A stretch of 64,000 nucleotides of DNA, from NCBI RefSeq assembly GCF_014201095.1, contig NZ_JACHDN010000001.1, forward strand, positions 992,001-1,056,000, read 5' to 3'. The translations under genes and the position numbers were made by a program. Origin of the DNA: Cellulomonas hominis (lineage in GTDB: Bacteria; Actinomycetota; Actinomycetes; Actinomycetales; Cellulomonadaceae). Of the stretch, positions 51,849 to 60,707 are shown piece after piece. Each line of letters opens with the position of its first letter. Positions within the stretch are counted from its first letter, which is position 1. The notes under the pieces were generated by a model. That model was given only the letters and a program-made list of their open reading frames with translations. It was not told the DNA's origin and made no database searches.

Positions 51849-53267
51849 TTGAGCACCTTCTCCGGACTGGGCACCGCCCTGAGCTCCCTGATCGCGCAGC
51901 GCCAGGCGCTCGAGGTGTCGGGGCAGAACGTGGCGAACGCCAACACCGTCGGCTACACCCGCCAGCGCGCCGCGCTCGCGTCGCTGCCGGCCGCCACCGT
52001 CCCGTCGATGTTCTCCACCACGAACGGCGTGGGGCTCGGCACGGCCGTGACCGGCATCGAGCGGCTGGGCGACGTGTTCCTGGACGCGCGGCTGCGGAAC
52101 GAGACCTCCGGCGCCGCCCGCCTCGCCACGGTCGCCACCGAGTACAAGACGCTCGAGAGCACCATCGGCGAGCCGTCGACGACCGGGTTCTCGAAGGACC
52201 TCACGAACTTCTGGAACGCCTGGTCCGACGTCGCCAACTCCTCGGGCACCACCGCGAACCGCTCGGTACTGCTCGAGCGCGGCAAGGCCGTGGCGGACCG
52301 CCTCGGCACGATGTACGAGGACGTCGCGACCCAGTGGCAGCAGGCGCTGACCACCACGACGTCCCTCGTCACCCAGGTCAACACCACGGCCACCAACGTC
52401 GCGGACCTCAACACCCGCATCCTCGCGATCACGAACGCCGGCGGCTCCGCCAACGAGCTGATGGACCAGCGCGACCTGCTCGTCACGCAGCTGTCCGGCC
52501 TGGTCGGCGCGTCCACGCGCACCAACGCCGACGGCTCGGTCGACGTCATGGTCGCCGGCAACGCGCTGGTGTCCGGCGGCAGCGCCAACGCCCTGCAGGT
52601 GGCGCCGAGCAGCCCGAAGTCCTTCCAGGGCGCGGTCGACGGCGGCACGGTCAGCATCCAGTGGGCGAAGTCGGGCCACCCCGCCGGGCTCGAGGGCGGC
52701 ACCGTCGCGGGCCTGCTCACGGTCCTCGCGCCGGAGGCCGACGGCGGCGTGCTCACCAGCGCGGCGGCCGAGCTCGACGGCATCGCCACCGAGATCGCCA
52801 CGCAGGTGAACGACATCCACCAGGACGGGTTCACCGCCGACGGCCGCACGGGGATCGACTTCTTCTCCCTCGACCTCGCCCACCCGGCGAAGAGCCTCGC
52901 CGTCGCGATCACGAACCCCGCGGACATCGCGGTCTCCGGCAGCGCGACCGAGGAGTTCGACGGGAAGATCGGCGAGAAGATCGCCGGCCTCGCGAAGGCC
53001 GCGGACGGCCCCGACGCGCTGTGGTCGGCCTTCGTCGTCGACCTGGGCGTGAAGTCGGCGAGCGCCACCTCGCGCGCCACCGTCGCCGAGGCCGCGCGCG
53101 CCACCGCCTCCGCCGCGCAGCTCGCCCAGACCTCGGTCGACACCGACGAGGAGACGGTCAACATGCTCGCGTTCCAGCGCGCGTACGAGGGCGCGGCCCG
53201 CGTGCTCACCGCGGTGGACGAGATGCTCGACACGCTGATCAACCGGACGGGGGTGGTGGGCCGATGA
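51849..53267 (+). CDS. flgK: FlgK, hook-filament junction protein 1
   Basis: A 472-residue HAP1: STFSGLGTALSSLIAQRQAL, EVSGQNVANANTVGYTRQRA at the N terminus and DEETVNMLAFQRAYEGAARV, LTAVDEMLDTLINRTGVVGR at the C terminus. It begins with TTG (51849), 33 bp after flgN, preceded by GAGGAAGAGGA. No other in-frame start fits the conserved N terminus. It overlaps flgL by 4 nt. Confidence 0.96.
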   Translation: MSTFSGLGTALSSLIAQRQALEVSGQNVANANTVGYTRQRAALASLPAATVPSMFSTTNGVGLGTAVTGIERLGDVFLDARLRNETSGAARLATVATEYKTLESTIGEPSTTGFSKDLTNFWNAWSDVANSSGTTANRSVLLERGKAVADRLGTMYEDVATQWQQALTTTTSLVTQVNTTATNVADLNTRILAITNAGGSANELMDQRDLLVTQLSGLVGASTRTNADGSVDVMVAGNALVSGGSANALQVAPSSPKSFQGAVDGGTVSIQWAKSGHPAGLEGGTVAGLLTVLAPEADGGVLTSAAAELDGIATEIATQVNDIHQDGFTADGRTGIDFFSLDLAHPAKSLAVAITNPADIAVSGSATEEFDGKIGEKIAGLAKAADGPDALWSAFVVDLGVKSASATSRATVAEAARATASAAQLAQTSVDTDEETVNMLAFQRAYEGAARVLTAVDEMLDTLINRTGVVGR

Positions 53268-54160
53268 CCACGATCGGGCGCGTCACGCACTTCACGGTGC
53301 GGAACTCGACGCTGGGCAACCTGCAGACGAACCTGCAGAAGATGTCCGACCTGCAGGCGCAGATGTCCTCCGGGCAGAAGATCAACCGCGCCTCCGACGA
53401 CCCGGGCGGCACCGCGGACGTCCTGCGCATCCAGGGCGACCAGCGCCTGCTCGAGCAGTACAGCCGCAACGCGGCGGACGGCGAGGCCTGGCTGCTGACC
53501 GTGGACAGCGCGCTGACCACGTCGCTCGCCTCGCTCCGCAAGGCCCGCACGCTCACCGTGCAGGGCGGCAGCGGCGCGCTCGGCGAGACGTCGCGGCAGG
53601 CGCTCGCCCAGGAGATCGAGGGGCTGCGGGACGGGCTGCTCGCCCAGGCGAACACCACGTACCTGGGCCGGTCGGTCTTCGCCGGGACCGTCTCCGGCGA
53701 CGCGTTCGACACCACCACCTACGCCTTCCGCGGCGCCGCCGGCGCGAGCGTGGACCGCACGGTGGCGAGCGGCACGACCGTGCGCGTCGACTCGGCCGGG
53801 TCGGCCGTGTTCGGCTCCGGAGCCACGTCCGTCTTCCAGGCGCTCGACGACATCGTCACCGCGCTGCGGGACACCACGACGGACTTCGACCCCTCGACGC
53901 ACCTCGACCAGATCGACGTCCACCTCGACAACATGCTCACCGAGCTCTCGTCGAACGGTGCGCGGCAGAACCAGATCGACTCCGCGCAGGACGTCATCTC
54001 GGCGAACCAGATCACCGCCAAGACGCGCCTGGGCGCCATCCAGGACGTCGACCTCGCGCAGATCATCCTCGACCTGCAGTCGCAGGAGGTCGCGTACCAG
54101 GGCGCCCTCGGCGCCGCCGCCAAGGTCCTGCAGCCGACCCTCCTGGACTTCCTCCGATGA
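53264..54160 (+). CDS. flgL: FlgL, hook-filament junction protein 3
   Basis: A 298-residue flagellin-like HAP3: RVTHFTVRNSTLGNLQTNLQ, KMSDLQAQMSSGQKINRASD, DPGGTADVLRIQGDQRLLEQ, and C-terminal VDLAQIILDLQSQEVAYQGA, LGAAAKVLQPTLLDFLR. It overlaps flgK and fliW by 4 nt each. Confidence 0.96.
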   Translation: MTTIGRVTHFTVRNSTLGNLQTNLQKMSDLQAQMSSGQKINRASDDPGGTADVLRIQGDQRLLEQYSRNAADGEAWLLTVDSALTTSLASLRKARTLTVQGGSGALGETSRQALAQEIEGLRDGLLAQANTTYLGRSVFAGTVSGDAFDTTTYAFRGAAGASVDRTVASGTTVRVDSAGSAVFGSGATSVFQALDDIVTALRDTTTDFDPSTHLDQIDVHLDNMLTELSSNGARQNQIDSAQDVISANQITAKTRLGAIQDVDLAQIILDLQSQEVAYQGALGAAAKVLQPTLLDFLR

Positions 54161-54582
54161 GCGCCGAGACCGTCGACGCCCCGCGTCGCAGCCACCTGCC
54201 CGAGCACCTGCACCTGCGCGCGCCCATGCCGGGCCTCGCCGGGTACGCGGACTTCACGCTCACCCCGCTGGACGACTCGGGCGTGCTCTACGCCCTGCGG
54301 TCCGAGCCCGACGGCGCGCGGCCGGTGCGGCTGTTCGTCGTCGACCCCGAGGCGTTCTTCCCGGGCTACGCGCCGGCGATCGACGCCGAGGTGCTCGCGT
54401 CGCTGGGGACGGACCCGCAGCACGCCGTCCGCCTGGTCGTCGTGCGGCCGGCCGCCGGCGGCGAGCCGCCCACCGCGAACCTGCTGGCGCCGCTCGTGCT
54501 CGACCCCGCCAGCGGGCAGGCCGTCCAGACCGTGCTCACGGAGGACTGGCCGCTGCGCGCCCCACTCGGCCACGCGGCCTGA
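54157..54582 (+). CDS. fliW: FliW, flagellar assembly factor and CsrA antagonist
   Basis: A 141-residue FliW: APMPGLAGYADFTLTPLDDS, GVLYALRSEPDGARPVRLFV, VDPEAFFPGYAPAIDAEVLA, VRLVVVRPAAGGEPPTANLL, APLVLDPASGQAVQTVLTED. It binds free flagellin or CsrA, so that flagellin accumulation frees CsrA to repress its own translation. It is encoded after flgL, under the same FliA-type promoter. Confidence 0.93.
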   Translation: MSAETVDAPRRSHLPEHLHLRAPMPGLAGYADFTLTPLDDSGVLYALRSEPDGARPVRLFVVDPEAFFPGYAPAIDAEVLASLGTDPQHAVRLVVVRPAAGGEPPTANLLAPLVLDPASGQAVQTVLTEDWPLRAPLGHAA

Positions 54583-54601
54583 CGCCCGAGGAGACCCCGC
54601 C

Positions 54602-55831
54602 ATGACCTCCACCCCCGGCGGCGACGCGGCCGCGACGACCCCGATCGGCGGGGGCGGGACCACCATCCTGCGGCAGCCCGTCGTGCACCCGGACCGCGCG
54701 GTGTACGGCTACGCCGTGCGGGTGCTGGTCGGCGGGCCCAGCGGCGCGCCCCTGCCCGACGAGGCGATCGAGGCGGCCACCGAGACCGCCTACCGGCGCC
54801 TGGACCTCACGGGCCTCGCCGCGGACCGGCCGGTCATGCTGCGGGCGACGGCCGGGCTGCTCGCCGGCACCGCGGCCGTCTGGTACGACACCTCCCGGCT
54901 CATGCTGGAGATCACGCCGTCGCTCGCCCGCCGGGAGGACGTCGACACGCTCGCGGCCGCCGCCACGGCCCGCGGCGTCCGGCTCGCGCTGGCGGACTAC
55001 GACGGCTCCCTGTCCCAGGACCGGCTGCTCGACCGCGTGTCCGTCGTGAAGATCGACCTGCAGCGCGGACCCGACCACTGCGCCGAGCTCGTGTCCCGCG
55101 CGCACGCCGCCGGGGCCACGGTCGTCGCCGAGCACGCCGACGACGCCGCCCGCGTCGAGCTCGCGCTGTCCCTGGACGCCGACCTGCTCCAGGGCCCGAT
55201 GTTCCACCGCGACACCGCCCCCGTGCGGCGGGCGTTCTCCGCCGGCGAGGTGCAGTGCCTCGAGCTGGTGCGCGTCCTCGGCCAGGAGCCCGTCGACCAG
55301 CAGGCCGTCGTCAGCACCGTCGCCGCCGACCCGGAGCTCTCGATGCGGGTGCTGCACCTGGTGAACTCGTCGGCGTTCGGGCTGCGGCGGGAGATCGACT
55401 CCGTGCTCCAGGCCGTCGTCCTCGTCGGCCCCCGCCAGCTGCACGCGCTCGCGATCGCCTCGCTCATCGACGCCCGGCCGACGTCGGTCGCTTCGCTCTG
55501 GTCGATCCTCACCCGGGCCACCGCGTGCCACACCCTCGCCGGCGACGACGCCGGGTACACCGTCGGCCTGCTGTCCGCCGTCGCGGCGCAGCAGTCCATC
55601 GACCTCACCGAACTCGTCACGCGCACCGGGGTGTCCGACGCGCTGTCCGCGGCGCTGCTCCGGCACGAGGGCCGCCTCGGGCACGTCCTCGCCGCGGTGC
55701 TCGCGCACGAGGAGAACGACACCGCCGCCGTCCAGGCCACGGGCCTGGAGCCCTGGGACGTGGCGCACGCGTACCTCGCGGCCGTGCCGGCGGCCCTGGG
55801 CACGGCCACGGCCCTGGCCTTCGGCGACTGA
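54602..55831 (+). CDS. EAL/HDOD-domain signalling protein 1 (degenerate EAL)
   Basis: A 409-residue YuxH-type protein. The N-terminal half has the EAL fold (TILRQPVVHPDRAVYGYAVR; VSVVKIDLQRG; VAEHADDAARVELALSLDAD; LLQGPMFHRDTAPVRRAFSA) but the E-x-L catalytic motif is not recognisable, so it is probably not a phosphodiesterase. The C-terminal HDOD domain includes VVSTVAADPELSMRVLHLVN and SSAFGLRREIDSVLQAVVLV. It is the last gene of the flgN operon. It may sense c-di-GMP or act as a scaffold in motility control. Confidence 0.85.
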   Translation: MTSTPGGDAAATTPIGGGGTTILRQPVVHPDRAVYGYAVRVLVGGPSGAPLPDEAIEAATETAYRRLDLTGLAADRPVMLRATAGLLAGTAAVWYDTSRLMLEITPSLARREDVDTLAAAATARGVRLALADYDGSLSQDRLLDRVSVVKIDLQRGPDHCAELVSRAHAAGATVVAEHADDAARVELALSLDADLLQGPMFHRDTAPVRRAFSAGEVQCLELVRVLGQEPVDQQAVVSTVAADPELSMRVLHLVNSSAFGLRREIDSVLQAVVLVGPRQLHALAIASLIDARPTSVASLWSILTRATACHTLAGDDAGYTVGLLSAVAAQQSIDLTELVTRTGVSDALSAALLRHEGRLGHVLAAVLAHEENDTAAVQATGLEPWDVAHAYLAAVPAALGTATALAFGD

Positions 55832-55863
55832 CCCGGCGCCGACGGCCGCCCCGCCCCCTCCCG

Positions 55864-55937
55864 CGCCGAGATCGGTGCCTGCGACCGAGATCGGTCGCCC
55901 CGACGACCGATCTCGGCGCGAACCACCGATCTCGGCG
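55864..55937. repeat. Palindromic repeat family B, copy 2
   Basis: Complete nested form: outer arm CGCCGAGATCGGT (55864-55876), inner arm ACCGAGATCGGT (55884-55895), inner right arm ACCGATCTCGG (55906-55916), spacer CGCGAACC, outer right arm ACCGATCTCGGCG (55925-55937). It starts 33 bp after the EAL/HDOD stop and may terminate the flgN operon. Confidence 0.85.
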
Positions 55938-55964
55938 ACCGGGAGGCACTGCCCCGCCCGCACC

Positions 55965-56019
55965 GAGTGGAGGGTTCGGACCGACACGCCGTCGGCGTGT
56001 CCGGCAGAACGTTCCACTC
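55965..56019. repeat. Palindromic repeat family A, copy 3
   Basis: Arms GAGTGGAGGGTTC (55965-55977) and GAACGTTCCACTC (56007-56019, two mismatches), with a perfect inner GACACGCC/GGCGTGTC stem. It lies 27 bp from family B copy 2, so two unrelated palindromes sit side by side. Confidence 0.85.
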
Positions 56020-56071
56020 AGAGCAGCGGACGCGGCCCGGGGGCCGGGCGCGGACGGCCTAGGGTGGGGGC

Positions 56072-56314
56072 GTGCCGTCGTTCATCCGCCTCGCCCTGCG
56101 ACCCGAGCAGCGCAAGCCCGCCCCCGACCCGGTGCCGGTGAGCCTGCGGCCGGTGTTCCTCGTGGGGATCGTGGCGTGGCTGGTGGCGCTGGTCGTCGCG
56201 CTGGTGCTGTGGCTGACCGATGCCGCCGCGCCGAACGGGGTGTGGACCTGCGCGGTGGGCGCGCTGCTGGGCGTCGCCGGGCTGGCCTGGACCCGCCGCC
56301 GACCCGGGCGCTGA
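56072..56314 (+). CDS. DUF2530-type small membrane protein
   Basis: An 80-residue protein with two membrane helices (VFLVGIVAWLVALVVALVLW and WTCAVGALLGVAGLAW) and a basic C terminus, matching the actinobacterial DUF2530 family. GTG start with AGGGTGGGG upstream. The function is unknown. Confidence 0.8.
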   Translation: MPSFIRLALRPEQRKPAPDPVPVSLRPVFLVGIVAWLVALVVALVLWLTDAAAPNGVWTCAVGALLGVAGLAWTRRRPGR

Positions 56315-56343
56315 CCCGCCGCTACGCCCCCGCCGCGCCGCCG

Positions 56344-57585
56344 CTACGCCTCAGCCGCGCCGCCCGGCGCCCCCGCCGCGCCGCCCGCCCGCGCCGCCGC
56401 CGCCCGGGCCCGCGTCCGACCGGTCGCGTGCTCCGACCACCGCGGCACGAACGCCGCGAGCGCCCCCGCCGCGACGACCCCGGCCGCCCCCATCGTGACG
56501 ATCCCCGCCGCGAGGCTCCCCGCCGCCGCGACCGCCGACACCACCAGCGGCCCGGCGGCCGCCCCGGAGTCCTGGAACACCCGCCACACCCCGAGGAACT
56601 GCGCCCGCCCGACGGCCGGCGCGACGTCGGCGCCGAGCGTCATGAGGATCCCGGAGCCGATCCCGTTCCCGAACCCCATCACCATCGCGACGACGGTCAG
56701 CCCGCCGACGGTGCTCGTCAGCGGCAGCGCGGCGATCGCCCCGCCGAGCACCACCATCGACGGCACCGCCACCCACAGCCGCCCGTAGCGGTCCATGACC
56801 TTGCCCGCCGGGTAGAACAGCAGCATGTCGACGGCGCCGGAGATGCCGAACACGAGGCTGGTGGTCGCCGGCTCGAGGCCCAGGTGCTCGGACCACAGCG
56901 GCAGCACGACCTGCCGGGTGGCCCGCACGGCGCCGACCAGGACGACGGCGAGGCCGAGGGTCGCGAGCAGGCGGGCGTGCCGGCGGACCAGGGACGCGGT
57001 GGACACGGCGGGCCGGCCGCGCGGCGCCGACCGGGGGTCCTCGACGTCGCCGGCCAGGCCGACGACGAGCGCCGCGGCGACGCTGGTCCCGACCGCCAGC
57101 CAGAACACCGACCGCAGCCCCGCGACGTGCAGCACCCCGGCCCCGAGGAACGGCCCGAGGAAGACGCCGATCCGCGCGACCCCGCCGAGGGTGGACAGCG
57201 CGCGCGCCCGGTTCACGACGGGCACGACCTCGGTCAGGTAGGCCTGCCGGGCCAGGTGGAACACCGCCGAGGCGGCCCCCATGACCAGGACGCCGGCCCC
57301 GAGGACCGGCAGCGTCGGCGCGAGGGCGCAGGTGGCCAGCGCCACGCAGGCGACGCCGGCCGCGACGATCATCGCCCGGCGGTCGCCGACCCGCGCCGCG
57401 AGCGCCCCGGCGGGGACGTCGCCGAGGATCTGCCCGACCCCGACCAGCGCGACCACGAGCGCCGCGGTGTCCAGGCCGGCGCCGAGCTGCGCGGCGACGA
57501 GGGCGACGACCGGGGTGACGGCGCCGAGCCCGGTCTCGTACAGCAGCGCGGGCAGGTAGGCCGAGGTCAGGAGGGAGCGGGTCAT
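56344..57585 (-). CDS. MFS transporter
   Basis: A 413-residue major facilitator protein with about 12 membrane helices: YLPALLYETGLGAVTPVVAL at the start, the loop motif ALAARVGDRRAMIVAAG between TM2 and TM3, and FYPAGKVMDRYGRLWVAVPS in the second half. It is an efflux-type permease by general form; the substrate is unknown. ATG 57585 overlaps the stop of the sacsin-like gene by 4 nt, so it closes the csp-DUF3027-ATPase-MFS operon. Confidence 0.9.
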   Translation of the reverse strand: MTRSLLTSAYLPALLYETGLGAVTPVVALVAAQLGAGLDTAALVVALVGVGQILGDVPAGALAARVGDRRAMIVAAGVACVALATCALAPTLPVLGAGVLVMGAASAVFHLARQAYLTEVVPVVNRARALSTLGGVARIGVFLGPFLGAGVLHVAGLRSVFWLAVGTSVAAALVVGLAGDVEDPRSAPRGRPAVSTASLVRRHARLLATLGLAVVLVGAVRATRQVVLPLWSEHLGLEPATTSLVFGISGAVDMLLFYPAGKVMDRYGRLWVAVPSMVVLGGAIAALPLTSTVGGLTVVAMVMGFGNGIGSGILMTLGADVAPAVGRAQFLGVWRVFQDSGAAAGPLVVSAVAAAGSLAAGIVTMGAAGVVAAGALAAFVPRWSEHATGRTRARAAAARAGGAAGAPGGAAEA

Positions 57586-60500
57586 CGCCCGCCCATCATG
57601 CCCCCGGGATCGGCGACCTGCTCCACGGCGAGCTCGGCGGCCCGCTCCGGCTCGACCAGCGCCAGCTCGACGGCGTGCCGCAGCCGCCACGCCCCGGCGG
57701 CCTGCGCCAGCCCGCGCGCGAGGCCGGCCAGGTGGGTGGCGTGCACGACCGCGTCGGGCCCGGCGCCGTCCACCCACCAGTCCACGGGCACGCCGTCCAC
57801 GCGCAGCGTCTCGTGCTCCACCCAGGTGCCGGGCGCCCCGGGCAGCAGCGTGCGCACCGCGGCGGGCGTCGGGGCGAGCGTGCCGGCGTCGTCGCCGTCG
57901 TCCTCCCCGACCCGGCCGTCCGCCAGGTCGCCGGCGAGCGGCAGGCCGAGCGCGTCCGCGAGGTCCTCGGGGTCGGCGGGGTCGGTCCCCGGGGCGGCCC
58001 CGGCGACCGGGACCATGGCCGCGACGTCGCTGCGCTGCCACCACATCGGCGCTGGAGCGACGGCGGCGTCCTCGGCGTGCACGAGCGCGACCCGGTCCGG
58101 CGCCACCAGCGCGGGGAGCACGTCGAGATCGGGCAGCGGCCCGGCGGCGGCGAGGGCGGACCAGGCGGACCAGACCGCCGCCGCGAGCGTCACGTCCACG
58201 GGGGCGCCCACCGGCGCGGCGGCGCGCAGCAGCCGGTTCCACCCGTCCGGCGGCACGTCGGCCAGCCGCGCGACGCCGCCGAGGGCTGCCTGCACCGCCG
58301 GGTCGAGTCCCGCGACCTCCGGCGGCGCGGGCGGCAGCAGGCGGACGACGGCGGGCTCCGCCCCGGCGGCGGCGAACGGGGCCACCAGGGGCAGCCCGGA
58401 CCGGTGCCGCAACCACCAGGCGGTGTACGAGGGGGCGGTGCCGGGCAGCCCCTCGGCCCGCACCGGGTCGAGGACGGCGGCGCGCAGCGGTCCCGGCTCG
58501 GCCAGGTGCGCGAGCAGCCGGGGCCACGCGTCCGGGTGCACCGCGTCCAGGTCGGCGACGGCCACCACCTCGGGCAGCGTCTCCCCCTCGCCCAGCACGT
58601 CCGCGACGTGGGCGAGCCACGCGTCCCAGCCGTCCAGGGTCTCCGTGACGAGCTCGGCGTCCTCGTCGGCCCCCAGCGCACCGACCCCGGCCGGCACGTC
58701 GGTCAGCACCAGCGGCACGAGGTCCGCCCGGACGCCCACGGCGGCGAGCGCGGCGGCGCCCCACCGGTCCACGGCCGCGTCCTCGACGGGCGCGAGCACC
58801 CGGGGGTCGAGCAGCGCGGCGGCGGTGGAGCCCGGCAGCACGAGCCCGTGCGCCGGGGTGGGCTCGCCGTCGGCGGCGCGCAGGGTCACCAGGCCGAGCA
58901 CGGCCCGCCCGGCCGGGACCGGCGCCCCGCCGTCCGGGACGGCGTCCGGGTCGTCCGTCGCCGCCCGGACCAGCGCGAGCACCGCGGCGCTGACCTCCTC
59001 GGCGACCGTCAGGTCGTCCTCGCCGGCCTGGTCCAGCACGGCCTGCCGGACGCCGGGGTGCGCGAGCAGCGCGGCCGGGTCGGCGGGCGCGGCGCCGAGC
59101 CGCTCCAGGACGTCGTCCGCCGCGGCCGGGTCGACCAGCCGGACGCCCCACCGGCCGAGGGTGCGCAGCGCGGCCGCGACCGCGGGGTCCTGCGCCCCGG
59201 CGGCGGGCAGCAGCAGACCCCGGGCGCCCCGCACGACCCGCCCGTCCGCGAGCGGCACCGGCAGCCCGGCCAGCGCCTCGCGCACCAGCGGGTCCGCGAC
59301 GGCCGGTGCGAGCGCCCGGTACAGCGCGCGCCACCGCTCGGGGGGCAGGCCGGCCGCGGCGGGCAGCTCCTCCACCACGTCGGCGACGTCGCGCACCTCG
59401 ACGCCCAGCGCCCGCGCCGCGGCGAGCCCGCCGTCGGGGACCACCACCAGCCCGGCGAACCAGGGGGCGAGCGCGCGGGTCAGCCCGGGACCGGCCGTCC
59501 CGGCGAGCGCGACGGCCCGCTGCGGCTCGACGGGGTCGGTCGCGTCGGGGTCCGCCGGCGGGAGCAGCGGCGTGCCGGACAGCGCCGCGACCACCCGCTC
59601 CCGCAGGTCGGCGTCCAGGTCGCCGGCGGGCAGGCCGCGCGGGACGAGGCGCAGCGGGTCCCCGCCGTCGGCGGCGACCTCGGCGGCCAGGCGGGCGTAG
59701 AGGTCCGCGGCCACGTCGAGCAGGGCCGCCGTGGCCCGGCCGCGCCCGACGCGGCGCCGCGTCGGGTCCAGGGGCAGCGTCGCGACGAGCAGCGCCGGGA
59801 GGTCCAGGGGGTCGTCGGTCGGGGTCGGGGCGTGCACGACGTGCTCCCAGCCGGCGTCGTCGCGCGGCACCGCCCAGGTGACCCGCCAGCCGCGCCGGGC
59901 GCGCTCCTCGACGGGTCGGTCCGCGACCAGCGCGGGGTCCAGCTCGCCCGTCGCGGTCAGCCGGCGCCACCGGCGGTCGACGTCCGCGACCCGGCGGCGG
60001 ACCCCGGCCGGGTCGTCCTCCACCACGATCTCGGTCAGCCCCGGCAGCGCGAGCAGCAGCGGGTCGCCCACCCCGGCCAGCATGGCCCGCGCCGCCTCGA
60101 CGGCGAGGTCGTCCCGCAGCCGCAGCACCACCGCCGTGTCGTAGCCCTCCGGCGGGCGCCCCTCGTGCTCCCGTGGCAGGCGCAGCGCCGGCAACGAGCC
60201 CTCCCGGCGCGCGACCTCGTCGGCGAGCGGCCCCACGTCGGCGGCGGCCAGGGCGAGCTCGCGCCGGGTGTCGTCCAGCGAGAACCGCACGGCCCCGGTC
60301 GTGGACAGCACCGCGACGTCGTCCGCCACCGCGCGCACCGCGGCGAACCCGACGCCGAACCGCCCGACCAGCCCCGGGGCGTCGGCGGCCCGGTCCCGCG
60401 ACGACGACGCCCGCAGCGACGCGAGCGAGGCCACGCCCGCGTCGTCCAGCGGCTCGCCGGTGTTCGCCGCGACCAGCACCGGGCCGCCGTCGTCCGTCAG

Positions 60501-60707
60501 CCGCAGCAGCAGCCGCCCGGGCACGCCGGCGCGCACGGCCGCGTCCGCGGCGTTCTGCGCGAGCTCGACCACCACGCGGTCGCGGTAGTACCCGCGGGCG
60601 TGGTCCTCCTCGGTGTTCGCGTCCTCGCGCAGGCGCCCGGGGTCCGCGCGCCACGTCCCCAGCACCCGGTCCCGCACGGCGCGGGTGCCGAAGACGTCGG
60701 CGGTCAC
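57582..60707 (-). CDS. Large sacsin-like N-terminal ATP-binding (HSP90-fold) protein
   Basis: A 1041-residue protein with a GHKL/HSP90-type ATPase at the N terminus: HARGYYRDRVVVELAQNAAD (N box), ANTGEPLDDAGVASLASLRA (G1 region) and GLVGRFGVGFAAVRAVADDV (G2 box). The remaining ~800 residues are Ala/Leu/Pro rich and resemble only actinobacterial proteins of the sacsin N-terminal-like family. GTG 60707 overlaps the DUF3027 stop by 4 nt. A chaperone-like or nucleic-acid-linked ATPase role is possible; none is established. Confidence 0.85.
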   Translation of the reverse strand: MTADVFGTRAVRDRVLGTWRADPGRLREDANTEEDHARGYYRDRVVVELAQNAADAAVRAGVPGRLLLRLTDDGGPVLVAANTGEPLDDAGVASLASLRASSSRDRAADAPGLVGRFGVGFAAVRAVADDVAVLSTTGAVRFSLDDTRRELALAAADVGPLADEVARREGSLPALRLPREHEGRPPEGYDTAVVLRLRDDLAVEAARAMLAGVGDPLLLALPGLTEIVVEDDPAGVRRRVADVDRRWRRLTATGELDPALVADRPVEERARRGWRVTWAVPRDDAGWEHVVHAPTPTDDPLDLPALLVATLPLDPTRRRVGRGRATAALLDVAADLYARLAAEVAADGGDPLRLVPRGLPAGDLDADLRERVVAALSGTPLLPPADPDATDPVEPQRAVALAGTAGPGLTRALAPWFAGLVVVPDGGLAAARALGVEVRDVADVVEELPAAAGLPPERWRALYRALAPAVADPLVREALAGLPVPLADGRVVRGARGLLLPAAGAQDPAVAAALRTLGRWGVRLVDPAAADDVLERLGAAPADPAALLAHPGVRQAVLDQAGEDDLTVAEEVSAAVLALVRAATDDPDAVPDGGAPVPAGRAVLGLVTLRAADGEPTPAHGLVLPGSTAAALLDPRVLAPVEDAAVDRWGAAALAAVGVRADLVPLVLTDVPAGVGALGADEDAELVTETLDGWDAWLAHVADVLGEGETLPEVVAVADLDAVHPDAWPRLLAHLAEPGPLRAAVLDPVRAEGLPGTAPSYTAWWLRHRSGLPLVAPFAAAGAEPAVVRLLPPAPPEVAGLDPAVQAALGGVARLADVPPDGWNRLLRAAAPVGAPVDVTLAAAVWSAWSALAAAGPLPDLDVLPALVAPDRVALVHAEDAAVAPAPMWWQRSDVAAMVPVAGAAPGTDPADPEDLADALGLPLAGDLADGRVGEDDGDDAGTLAPTPAAVRTLLPGAPGTWVEHETLRVDGVPVDWWVDGAGPDAVVHATHLAGLARGLAQAAGAWRLRHAVELALVEPERAAELAVEQVADPGGMMGGR

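Noticed and set aside
55255..59700. 1481-residue plus-strand frame
   Set aside because: Covers the EAL/HDOD 3' end, two palindromes and the antisense of the MFS and sacsin-like genes; no domain recognisable.
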